Shown piece by piece: positions 15,845-23,209 of a stretch of DNA of 29,853 nt. Source of the DNA: a virus; the IMG/VR virus record IMGVR_UViG_3300030943_000132, positions 1 to 29,853 of that record. The stretch is one strand, 5' to 3'. The stretch's first letter is position 1. The number at the start of each line of letters is the position of its first letter. The notes under the pieces are model-generated. The model made no database searches and was not told where the DNA came from. It saw only the letters and a list, made by a program, of their open reading frames with translations. The position numbers and the translations under genes are program-made.

Positions 15845-17137
15845 CTATGAATTGAATTCTTCAGCAATTCTTGTGTCAATATCCATATATGAAGGGAATT
15901 CATGACCTACATAAGTGATAGACTTGTCAAGCAATACACGTGCATCTCTACGAAGAATAGCGAATCCAACATGGTCAGAAACGTAAAGTTCGTTTTCTTG
16001 TGTAGCCGGATTTCTTTGGCGCTCCATTGTCATTCCACGATATTGCAATTTTGCCATTGCCATTGCAGAAGAAAGGAACAATACCTGGTTATCTGGCAAT
16101 ACGTGGGTATCCATTTCAAATCTTTCTGGAACACCAACAATCGATCTGATATCAGCTAATTTAGTTCCGAATTGTCCACCCTCAAATTTATCGATTCCTG
16201 TGATATCAATTCCATCTTCTTCATTTGAAATCAATCTATCAGCAGGTCTACGTAAACGTGTCATTCTTGTGAATACTCGTTTCATAGCCTTGTAATCGAA
16301 TGTGTTTGCAGTAGTAACACCTACAACCGGTGCTGATTCAGAACCATCAGCCTGTTCACCACTAACCAAAACTCTCATTGCTTCAACATCAGCACCAATT
16401 GCCATATCATTACCAACTTCCACAAGGAATTGAGCAATCATATCAATAGTACTTTCGTAAATCAATTCATCCGTAATAACGAAACCGGTACCAACTTTGA
16501 AAACTTTAACGTCTTTCTTACCGAAACGAACTGAACCAACTGGAATATTTCCACCCTCTGCAATTCTTGTTACGTTACCATCCCCTCTTTCAATACGAGG
16601 CATAGTTAAAGAACGAACAGACATTGGTTGAGTTGTAGCAATCCAATTTTGGTGCATTGAAGCGTGTTCATAAGCTACGCGAATCAATGATGCAAAAACC
16701 TCCGGAATGATAAAACGATAATCACTTGGAAAATCTTTTGTTGATGTAACTCCATTTGAACCAAAAGATTCAATCAATGCATCTTCCATTTGAATTTTAT
16801 TCATTCTTGGACCTCCAAGAACCTCTGACATATGAGAGAATGTATCTCTTTTCATATCAATTCCAATGGCAGAAAGAAACCCTTTCATATCTGTACCAAA
16901 GAATAATTCTACTCCTTTATGGAAAGACAAATCTTTAGGACCTACAGTAATTTCTTTACCTAATTTATTTTTTACGACACCAAGCCCAAGTCTTGTTTCG
17001 TATAGTTGTTTTTGAAAAGCACCAATAAGGTTTTCCTCAAGTGCTGTTCTTACTTTAGATGCTTCATATCTACCAACCTTATTTTCTTTAAGGTGTTTGA
17101 AGTGTTCCTGTACGTTTTCTAATGATAATGTTTCCAT
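15845..17137 (-). CDS. Major capsid protein (HK97 fold)
   Basis: 430 residues. Residues about 160-260 show the HK97-fold signature: SVRSLTMPRIERGDG, RIAEGGNIPVGSVRFGKKDV, KVFKVGTGFVITDELIYES and IDMIAQFLVEVGNDMAIGAD. The C-terminal part has DHVGFAILRRDARVLLDKS as in other capsid P-domain ends. The N-terminal 120 residues are helical and charged (ENVQEHFKHLKENKV...ALEENLIGAFQKQLYE) and may act as a delta domain removed by the prohead protease; this is inferred. The gene is flanked by decoration and coiled-coil genes; no SD-like site precedes its ATG. Confidence 0.93.
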   Translation of the reverse strand: METLSLENVQEHFKHLKENKVGRYEASKVRTALEENLIGAFQKQLYETRLGLGVVKNKLGKEITVGPKDLSFHKGVELFFGTDMKGFLSAIGIDMKRDTFSHMSEVLGGPRMNKIQMEDALIESFGSNGVTSTKDFPSDYRFIIPEVFASLIRVAYEHASMHQNWIATTQPMSVRSLTMPRIERGDGNVTRIAEGGNIPVGSVRFGKKDVKVFKVGTGFVITDELIYESTIDMIAQFLVEVGNDMAIGADVEAMRVLVSGEQADGSESAPVVGVTTANTFDYKAMKRVFTRMTRLRRPADRLISNEEDGIDITGIDKFEGGQFGTKLADIRSIVGVPERFEMDTHVLPDNQVLFLSSAMAMAKLQYRGMTMERQRNPATQENELYVSDHVGFAILRRDARVLLDKSITYVGHEFPSYMDIDTRIAEEFNS

Positions 17138-17188
17138 GTACGAGTATATTTAGTTTTTTAAATCTACGTTTAATTTATCAATTACTAA

Positions 17189-17635
17189 TTAAGATCCTGG
17201 AACGATTACTGGAGCCTCAAGCAATAATACTACAATAGCAGCATTTGCAGAACCACCTGAAAGAACTATTCCCATTGCATAATCACCTTCCACGGCTGCA
17301 ACATATTCTGGGATACCATCAGCATCTTTATTTCCATTTGGTTTTACAAACGAACCAGCGGATAAAGTACCACCAATTGCTTTAGCTTGTAAATCAGAAG
17401 ATGCATTTACAATTACGGAAATCAAATCAGAAAGTTCACCACCAACTTTTACGTAACCAATTGGGAATTGAGAACCCAATGTTCTTTTTGTTACAGTGTT
17501 GTTAGCTGAAATATATACTTCCTGGCCCTCTGATAGGGTGCCATCGAATCCACTTGTTAACGACAAAGAAAGTTCATCTTTGCAAAAATTCTTTCTTAGC
17601 GTTGGGTTTTTAGAAGAAATTGAACCTGTTCCCAT
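17189..17635 (-). CDS. Capsid decoration / cement protein (DUF2190-like)
   Basis: 148 residues of short beta strands and Gly/Ala/Val-rich turns: FDGTLSEGQEVYISANNTVTK, FPIGYVKVGG, AIGGTLSAGSFVKPNG and GDYAMGIVLSGGSANAAIVVL. This pattern ('aG..V....g.......Gva......G....v...G') is that of DUF2190-type capsid stabilising proteins. It is encoded between the protease-scaffold and the capsid protein, as in many HK97-fold phages. It probably trimerises on the capsid surface. Confidence 0.75.
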   Translation of the reverse strand: MGTGSISSKNPTLRKNFCKDELSLSLTSGFDGTLSEGQEVYISANNTVTKRTLGSQFPIGYVKVGGELSDLISVIVNASSDLQAKAIGGTLSAGSFVKPNGNKDADGIPEYVAAVEGDYAMGIVLSGGSANAAIVVLLLEAPVIVPGS

Positions 17636-17659
17636 TTTTTTATGATTTTATAGTGAAAT

Positions 17660-19075
17660 TTAAACTTGTTCTGAAAGGTGTGTTGTTCTGATTGGTGCTT
17701 TTTTGCTTACATCATCCGGCTCAGAAGAACGGAATGAAATCTTGTTTGAACCACAAGAATCACAACTACAAGCAAAATCTTGAATCAACTTTCCGTTGAA
17801 TAATTTAATTTTTGCTTCGAGAGATGCAACATCAGAAGATTTTTCAATCTCTAAAATGATTACTTCATCTACTTTACCCATTACTGTTTTTGAATAAGAA
17901 GATTTTGCTTCTTCTCTCAATTTGGAAATATAAGTAGTACCTACTTCACCGATAGCTTTCAAAGATTCTCTTTCTGTTTTTACAGAAGTCAATTCTTGAT
18001 TCAATGTTTGTATATCGGTTTCCTTTTCTACCACTACAGCTTCCAAATCACCGGCTTTTTTCTTGATAGTCTCTAATTCTGTAGCTGGAAGAAAAGACAA
18101 TGTTTTCAATTTGTCTAATGTTACTTCTTCTTCAGTACATCCAAGGAATTGAGCAAGTTCTTTTTTCAACATATCGTCAATTTTTTGTGGGTTGTTTTCA
18201 TTAGGAAAATTTTCTTTTCCCATAAATTCTTTTCTCAAATCTAAGAGATTTTCTTTTACAAAAGAATTTATTACAAAATATTTTTTTTCCTCGCTGTAAA
18301 TATCCTTCGTTTTATCATCATCAAATTTTGAGTTGGAAAGAATTGATGATCTATCAATGTTGATATAATTTCCGTTTTTATCCTTCATCTTTGCGTATGG
18401 GTCCGCGCCAAGATAAACCAATGATGATTCTACAAAGTCGTGAATTTGTGTTACTATCCTTCGGACCATAGTACCATCAATCATTTCCCCAAGATGCCAA
18501 TAGAAATCATTTTCATTCTCAAACTCATGTGAAGCCTCCCAATCAAAAATTACCGTAACGGAACTTGATTGAATAGGAGAAACTGGAGAAAGCATTTTTC
18601 TACATAAATCTGGATTAATTACCGAATCGATAACATAGGGACCATCAATACCAGCAGGAATATCCCCTTTCTTTGGTACAAATTGGCATTGTCCAATAGT
18701 TCCAATATCAGAACCTATTCGCAAATCATGATTCTTATAAGCAGGTTTTCCACTCATTAAACTGACTGCTTTTTTTAGGACATTTTCATCACTGAAATCT
18801 GTAGCCTTCCAAGAACCAGCACCTACAGTAGTAGCCGATATAAGGCGAAAAGGAAACAAATAAAAATCTTCTGGTTTTGGTACTAAAGAACTATTTCCGT
18901 TTGAATCAAAAGCTAATTGACCTTGAACCTTTCTTTGGATTTCGTTTGCCTTGAAAGATTCACTAAATCCAAAACGTTCTTTTATTGAAGAATCAAGACC
19001 TTTATCCTTTGGAATAGCTAAAGATTCGCCAAGGTTTTCAATAGTCAAATGAAATTTTTCGCCTTTTACTTTCAT
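17660..19075 (-). CDS. Prohead protease fused to scaffold protein
   Basis: 471 residues. The first ~240 residues look like a prohead serine protease: SGKPAYKNHD (His116), IDGPYVIDSVINP and PIQSSSVTVIFDWEASHEF (candidate Ser170-172), then HLGEMIDGTMVRRIVTQIHDF. His and Ser in this order is the arrangement of the gp21/HK97 gp4 families. Residues about 300-430 are a charged helical coiled coil (KKKAGDLEAVVVEKETDIQ...LNQELTSVKTERES), typical of scaffolds. The tail holds three cysteines (436, 438, 441) and RSSEPD (449-454), a hexapeptide repeated in the portal. One protein probably templates the shell and then cleaves it. Catalytic residues are inferred by eye. Confidence 0.78.
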   Translation of the reverse strand: MKVKGEKFHLTIENLGESLAIPKDKGLDSSIKERFGFSESFKANEIQRKVQGQLAFDSNGNSSLVPKPEDFYLFPFRLISATTVGAGSWKATDFSDENVLKKAVSLMSGKPAYKNHDLRIGSDIGTIGQCQFVPKKGDIPAGIDGPYVIDSVINPDLCRKMLSPVSPIQSSSVTVIFDWEASHEFENENDFYWHLGEMIDGTMVRRIVTQIHDFVESSLVYLGADPYAKMKDKNGNYINIDRSSILSNSKFDDDKTKDIYSEEKKYFVINSFVKENLLDLRKEFMGKENFPNENNPQKIDDMLKKELAQFLGCTEEEVTLDKLKTLSFLPATELETIKKKAGDLEAVVVEKETDIQTLNQELTSVKTERESLKAIGEVGTTYISKLREEAKSSYSKTVMGKVDEVIILEIEKSSDVASLEAKIKLFNGKLIQDFACSCDSCGSNKISFRSSEPDDVSKKAPIRTTHLSEQV

Positions 19076-19097
19076 GTTCCTGAGTTTTTAATGATAA

Positions 19098-19105
19098 CAA
19101 ATATA
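19098..19105 (-). promoter_or_regulatory. Possible -7 promoter box before the protease-scaffold gene
   Basis: TATATTTG on the minus strand, about 22 bases before the ATG at 19075, in the 69-base gap after the portal. I see no convincing TTG at 17-23 bases upstream, so this is a weak call. Confidence 0.35.
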
Positions 19106-19144
19106 TGTATCTTTTTTATTTAAAAGGAAATTTTGTCCCAATTA

Positions 19145-21628
19145 TTAAATATCGGCAACTATTCGGCCTCTACAATGACCATGATAAGGAGGTGTCATTA
19201 TACCCAATTTTTCCAATTCAGAAGAATCAAGTTTTTTAAAATCATCAATTTTTATTGATGTAGCAAACGGTGTTTTATCCGGAACATCTTCAACTGGAGA
19301 AGCAACAACTTCTTTAATCAAACTTACGGCCGTAGCAACCTCAAAGGTTTTCCCGTTCATGTGCGCGCACCATTCGCAAGTTTTTTGATCTGATACTTCT
19401 ACTATTTCAAACTTGGCTACCTTTGCCTGTTCAATATACATTACTGAAGCATAATTACGGGACTTGTTTAAAGTAGTTTCGGTAATCCTTCTAATCTTAT
19501 ATGATTCAAGGTCAGCAAGTTCTTTAAATTCTTTTAGGAATTCAGTAATTAAATTTTCATCCTTACCTATTGGATTTCCATTTTCAATGTAGTAAGCATT
19601 TACCCATTTTATAATTCTTGTCCTGGTATCTTTATCGGCAATGAATTTACCTAAATAAAAATCATCTGACCTTTCCAAATAATCTACGGTACGAAAATCT
19701 GGAAGGGAAAACATTCCATCCGGTGCCGTGAAAAATGAATTTTGTGATTTTCCAGTTTTGGTACTTTTGAAAATACTTTTATCCTTTCTATAGTGTTCGT
19801 AGGTAGAAGAAACATATTTTTTTATAATAGGGTCTATCTCCTGGGAAAAATTCTTGTCCCAATCCTTATACAGATTTACTAAAATCAAATCAGTCATTTG
19901 TGATTCTGTGTATGGCCTATTTGAATTATTCAATTCTTTTTCCAATGCACTTACAGCCTTTGAAACTGCTTTTGAATATGCAGCTTCAATTTCCTTATTG
20001 TATTTATTTTCTTGCTTAGTTAAAAAATCATCGTGCAAATCAGCACCTTCATAGGTGAAAACTTTTCCTTCAATTGGATATGATTTTTCAGCTGTCAAAT
20101 ATTCACCATCACTTATAATTGAATAATCGTATTGAGAAGAATCACCTTTCATCTTCAAAATTAAATCATTCAATTCTTTTGTATTGGAAGTATCAGCTGC
20201 TTTCTTATCTATTTTCGGTTGTGCTGCAACCGGTGCTACTGGTTGTGGTGCTTCTTTTTCAGCAGGTTCATCATAACCTAATTCATTGGCTGCTTGTGTT
20301 TGATCAATAATACCAGCATCTCTTTTTGATAAGACGTTTGCGATTTTAATTTGTTCGGCCTGTTCATCTTTCAATTGATCGCTAATACTTGGCATTTTAA
20401 ATTTAACCTCAATGTAACCAGGATTATATCCAGCTAAAACAAGGTCCAACATAAAAATTTCTTCCAATGCTTTTGCTACCAATTGTTGATAGTTTCGCAT
20501 TTGCATTGACATTTTGGAAAGAATAACACGTCCAAAAGTTTCAGTAACAGAATAATTTTCCCCATGTAAATTTGGGTCTTGTTTCATTCCGGCATAAATC
20601 ATTGATTTGATAATCTTCATCAATTGTTCAGCGCCGGCAGTATTCATATTCTGGCCTTCTAACTTAAATTCTACTCCACCTTTTATACCAACAGCAACAC
20701 CTTTAGCCATTTGCTTTTCAGCCTCTGGAACAATTTCTGTTTTAAGAAATGATGAAACTCTTTGATAATATTGTTCTTCTGTTTCTTCTGTTCTTTGTTC
20801 TGGAGCATTTACTAAAACAGAAAGAAGTCCCAACATTCCCATTTTTTTCATCATGGTTTTGAAACTTCCAATCATATCATATTCAGTAATGATATCTTCC
20901 AAAGCAGAAAGAAAAGGAGGAACACCATAAGGAGATTCGCTTACGTGACGCAATCCAAGATACGTATATGTATTTGGATTCAATGGAATATAACCTGCTA
21001 AAGTAGCGCGTGAAGTATTCCAACGCGGTTGTTGTACCCAGGAATATGTATCTTCATATTGATCGTATATTGCGCGAATCCATTTAGGAGAAACGCGAAC
21101 TACTTTTTTAATTCCCTTCAGGTTTTTATCAACCACTTTTTCAAATGACAATGCACCGAATATTGATAATTGAGTAAAAAAATCATTTATCAAAACAGTA
21201 AGTCCACCGGCAAATTCATAATAATTATCCGCACGGTCCCTTATATGTGACTTCATTTTTTGTTGAAGCGCTGAAGGCATTTTATCTGAAAACGAAATTT
21301 CATATTCAGTACTTGCAAGGGTAACAATATTCTCTATAGCGTAGGAAATGTGCCTATTATGTACGGCAAAGTATTCAAGTGCTTCAAAATGTTTTAATGC
21401 AAAATCTGGAGTTAGTACGCTGTTTTTCCCCATAAAACCAGAATTATTATTATCTGGTTCTGAAGAACGCACTCCAGCAATGGGAGAAAACTTTGCTGGT
21501 TGTGAGGTTATAAATTGACTGTCCTTGATATCATTTTTTACAACGTTATCATGTATTACCTCTCTTTTTTCTTGGGAATGTAGTTGAAGTAAAGCGTTGT
21601 TAAGTTGGTTCTGATATGTGTTTTCCAT
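19145..21628 (-). CDS. Portal protein fused to MuF-like head morphogenesis domain
   Basis: 827 residues. Residues ~70-440 look like a portal: DFALKHFEALEYFAVHNRHI, FFTQLSIFGALSFEKVVDK, VVRVSPKWIRAIYDQ and YGVPPFLSALEDI, followed by a long helical stem region (KTMMKKMGMLGLLSVLVNAP). The C-terminal ~300 residues match the Mu gpF / SPP1 gp7 minor head domain: TETTLNKSRNYA, a CxxC (Cys751, Cys754) in DQKTCEWCAHMNGKTF, and the terminal PPYHGHCRGRIV (813-824). In Mu these are separate genes (29 and 30). The N-terminal 65 residues are polar and contain RSSEPD (54-59). Portal forms the DNA entry ring; MuF domains are packaged minor head proteins. Confidence 0.85.
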   Translation of the reverse strand: MENTYQNQLNNALLQLHSQEKREVIHDNVVKNDIKDSQFITSQPAKFSPIAGVRSSEPDNNNSGFMGKNSVLTPDFALKHFEALEYFAVHNRHISYAIENIVTLASTEYEISFSDKMPSALQQKMKSHIRDRADNYYEFAGGLTVLINDFFTQLSIFGALSFEKVVDKNLKGIKKVVRVSPKWIRAIYDQYEDTYSWVQQPRWNTSRATLAGYIPLNPNTYTYLGLRHVSESPYGVPPFLSALEDIITEYDMIGSFKTMMKKMGMLGLLSVLVNAPEQRTEETEEQYYQRVSSFLKTEIVPEAEKQMAKGVAVGIKGGVEFKLEGQNMNTAGAEQLMKIIKSMIYAGMKQDPNLHGENYSVTETFGRVILSKMSMQMRNYQQLVAKALEEIFMLDLVLAGYNPGYIEVKFKMPSISDQLKDEQAEQIKIANVLSKRDAGIIDQTQAANELGYDEPAEKEAPQPVAPVAAQPKIDKKAADTSNTKELNDLILKMKGDSSQYDYSIISDGEYLTAEKSYPIEGKVFTYEGADLHDDFLTKQENKYNKEIEAAYSKAVSKAVSALEKELNNSNRPYTESQMTDLILVNLYKDWDKNFSQEIDPIIKKYVSSTYEHYRKDKSIFKSTKTGKSQNSFFTAPDGMFSLPDFRTVDYLERSDDFYLGKFIADKDTRTRIIKWVNAYYIENGNPIGKDENLITEFLKEFKELADLESYKIRRITETTLNKSRNYASVMYIEQAKVAKFEIVEVSDQKTCEWCAHMNGKTFEVATAVSLIKEVVASPVEDVPDKTPFATSIKIDDFKKLDSSELEKLGIMTPPYHGHCRGRIVADI

Positions 21629-21851
21629 TATTTATGCCTCTGTTTATAAGGAAATATTCCTCAAATTTAGCACAATAATCTACATATCTTTTATTGGAAT
21701 GCAAATTTATTAAATCGGTTTTTTGCGATTCGGTCAATTTTACATTTAAAATATGGGGGAAACTTCGTGAAGTTAATCGAATTCCGAATTCAATACAGGC
21801 TTCAGATTCTCTTAGAATTCGTTCTTTTGCAGGGTCTTTTTTAGCTTTCAT
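21600..21851 (-). CDS. Small protein of unknown function upstream of portal
   Basis: 83 residues, not recognised. It is basic with helical segments (DPAKERILRESEACIEFGIRL; TESQKTDLINLHSNKRYVDY). Its 3' end overlaps the portal start by 29 bases, and a terminator lies just before its start, so it is probably the first gene of the head transcript unit. Small genes at this point are often small terminase subunits, but no helix-turn-helix or terminase motif is apparent and I do not assign that. Confidence 0.55.
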   Translation of the reverse strand: MKAKKDPAKERILRESEACIEFGIRLTSRSFPHILNVKLTESQKTDLINLHSNKRYVDYCAKFEEYFLINRGINNGKHISEPT

Positions 21852-21856
21852 CGATT

Positions 21857-21889
21857 TAAAAATAACCGGAAAGGAACCACCCTTTCCGG
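21857..21889 (-). terminator. Intrinsic terminator separating early block from head module
   Basis: On the minus strand CCGGAAAGG (21889-21881) pairs perfectly with CCTTTCCGG (21874-21866) around a 6-base loop, followed by TTATTTTT. It lies between the 65-aa gene and the 83-aa gene before portal. A copy of AACACGTA (21891-21898) abuts its 5' side. Confidence 0.82.
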
Positions 21890-21901
21890 AAACACGTACT
21901 A

Positions 21902-22099
21902 CTAAAAGGACAACTGGTCCCGTTTAGTTGGCTTCGACCCCGTAAAGGAATCTATTTTTTGTTTGGATTCATTGATTGTTTTAGCTGTATGAGGATTATG
22001 ATCCCAATCACGGAATTCGTATAATTCTCTGATGGTATTATATACAACGTATACGTTTTTGTACCAAAAGGGAGGCTTAAATGCTTTTTTGTTGTCCAT
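21902..22099 (-). CDS. Small protein of unknown function
   Basis: 65 residues, unrecognised. The first half is aromatic (PPFWYKNVYVVYNTIRELYEF), the second polar and basic (NESKQKIDSFTGSKPTKRDQ). It follows the 111-aa gene after one base and precedes the terminator at 21.87 kb, making it the last gene of this transcript. Confidence 0.5.
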   Translation of the reverse strand: MDNKKAFKPPFWYKNVYVVYNTIRELYEFRDWDHNPHTAKTINESKQKIDSFTGSKPTKRDQLSF

Positions 22100-22100
22100 A

Positions 22101-22436
22101 TCAATCTAAGTAATAAATAAATGCTATCATAAAACCCTCTTTTCCAAGATTGGTTATTTTTGATTTATCGAATTTAACATCCATTACTCTATGGCCTTCA
22201 AAAAAATCCCCAATCTTCATAGAAGAACGAACATTTCCAATAATTCTATCTTTGCCATTTACAAGGATACCCAAAATTCCTTTTTCATCAATTGTCTTTC
22301 TGCAATATCCTTTTTTTAGAAAATCCCTTTTGATTTGTCTATTGAAGGTTAATTCAAAAAACTCATAGCATCGATTGGTATTTTTATCAAAAATAACTTT
22401 TGGCTTTGGTTCTTCTGCTATTTCTTTTTCTTGCAT
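22101..22436 (-). CDS. Protein of unknown function downstream of HNH endonuclease
   Basis: 111 residues from the ATG at 22436. A longer frame opens at a TTG (22529) but would overlap the HNH gene by 112 bases, so I chose the ATG, which overlaps it by 19. The protein is mixed alpha/beta: NTNRCYEFFELTFNRQ, FLKKGYCRKTID, GILGILVNGKDRIIGNV and NLGKEGFMIAFIYYLD. I see no known motif. Confidence 0.5.
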   Translation of the reverse strand: MQEKEIAEEPKPKVIFDKNTNRCYEFFELTFNRQIKRDFLKKGYCRKTIDEKGILGILVNGKDRIIGNVRSSMKIGDFFEGHRVMDVKFDKSKITNLGKEGFMIAFIYYLD

Positions 22437-22774
22437 TCCAATAAATGTTTGTATAATTCTATAAACTCTTTTTTGTATAAATAATTCGCATGATGCGAAA
22501 AGTTTTTTATTTCTGTTTGAATATGGCAATCATGGCATTCTAACTGTAGGTTTTTTTTATCCCATGCAAACTCTACCATACCATCATTTTGACACGCATT
22601 AACGCTTATTATGTGAGAAGCTGAACGAGGTTTTCCAGTAGTACCACAAGCCCAACAATATGATTTACCATTGTATATAGCATCTTCCTTGAATTCGTCC
22701 TTTGCTTTTTTAATTCGGGGATCAATCTTGCTTTTGCTCAATCGATCCCCGGAACTTGTTTCAAAACTACCCAT
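22418..22774 (-). CDS. HNH endonuclease
   Basis: 118 residues. It has the zinc-binding and catalytic pattern of HNH nucleases: CWAC (Cys40, Cys43), SASHII (His54), DKKN (Asn75) and LECHDCH (Cys80, Cys83, His84). HNH proteins of this size encoded next to head genes often help large terminase cut DNA at packaging; others are free-standing homing nucleases. The upstream cold-shock gene stop overlaps its start (TAATG), so it is part of a phage operon rather than an isolated insertion. No terminase gene is visible beside it. Confidence 0.78.
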   Translation of the reverse strand: MGSFETSSGDRLSKSKIDPRIKKAKDEFKEDAIYNGKSYCWACGTTGKPRSASHIISVNACQNDGMVEFAWDKKNLQLECHDCHIQTEIKNFSHHANYLYKKEFIELYKHLLECKKKK

Positions 22775-22965
22775 TAATATCTTTTGATATCTACAGCATT
22801 AAGCCCTTTTTTTCCTTCTGCTTCATCGAATTCTACTTTATCACCTTGCTTTGGGTCTTTGTATTTCAATCCGCTGAAATGGAAAAACACTTCTTCTCCA
22901 TTATCTTTTGTAATAAAACCAAATCCTTTTGATTGGTTGAAAAACTTAATCGTACCTCTTTTCAT
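22774..22965 (-). CDS. Cold-shock domain protein (CspA family)
   Basis: 63 residues, the full length of a cold-shock domain. It has the RNA-binding motifs RNP1 (KGFGFI, 13-18) and RNP2 (VFFHFSG, 26-32), beginning MKRGTIKFFNQSKG and ending GLNAVDIKRY. Such proteins bind single-stranded RNA or DNA and melt RNA structure; phage copies may act as antiterminators or assist translation. Directly upstream, 22994-23063, is a long structured RNA that its own mRNA might carry as a leader. Its stop overlaps the HNH start. Confidence 0.92.
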   Translation of the reverse strand: MKRGTIKFFNQSKGFGFITKDNGEEVFFHFSGLKYKDPKQGDKVEFDEAEGKKGLNAVDIKRY

Positions 22966-22993
22966 TTATTTATAGTTTAATTGTTACTAAAAT

Positions 22994-23063
22994 AAACGCC
23001 CCAACTTTTGGTGATGAAATAAATCATCTGTTCCAACTTTGCGATTTCCCTATTGGGGCGTTT
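22994..23063 (-). ncRNA. Structured RNA element: leader of csp or long-loop terminator
   Basis: On the minus strand an 11-bp perfect stem (AAACGCCCCAA at 23063-23053 side and TTGGGGCGTTT closing at 23004-22994) encloses 48 bases. Inside are a TTGG/CCAA stem and a GATGA/TCATC hairpin (23013-23017 with 23024-23028). ATTTTAG follows. It lies between the tRNA-like element and the csp gene. It could be the end of the upstream transcript or a 5' leader structure. Confidence 0.55.
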
Positions 23064-23090
23064 TCCCTTTGTTTTGCAGTCTCAGGATTG

Positions 23091-23203
23091 TGAACAGAAT
23101 AGGAATCGAACCTATAAGGGAACAATTTCTGGTAACGTCTTACCTTACTCTCTATTTACCTACAACATTTGTTGTTAGCGGTTACCACTTTCGCCACCTG
23201 TTC
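23091..23203 (-). tRNA. tRNA-like element with aberrant anticodon region
   Basis: The 5' end is GAACAGG (23203-23197), pairing with TCTGTTC (23098-23092; one G-U), with A as discriminator (23091) and no encoded CCA. The D-arm GCG-AAAGTGGTAAC-CGC contains the conserved A14 and G18-G19. The T-arm ATAGG-TTCGATT-CCTAT is a perfect match to consensus. Between them are 62 nt rather than about 23. One fold places AACAA/TTGTT as the anticodon stem, leaving a 46-nt loop and a standard 5-nt CCCTT variable region; another gives a long variable arm with the GGTAA-GACG-TTACC hairpin. No loop with U33 and a readable anticodon is found. It may be non-decoding, intron-like or decayed. Confidence 0.6.
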
Positions 23204-23209
23204 AATTTT

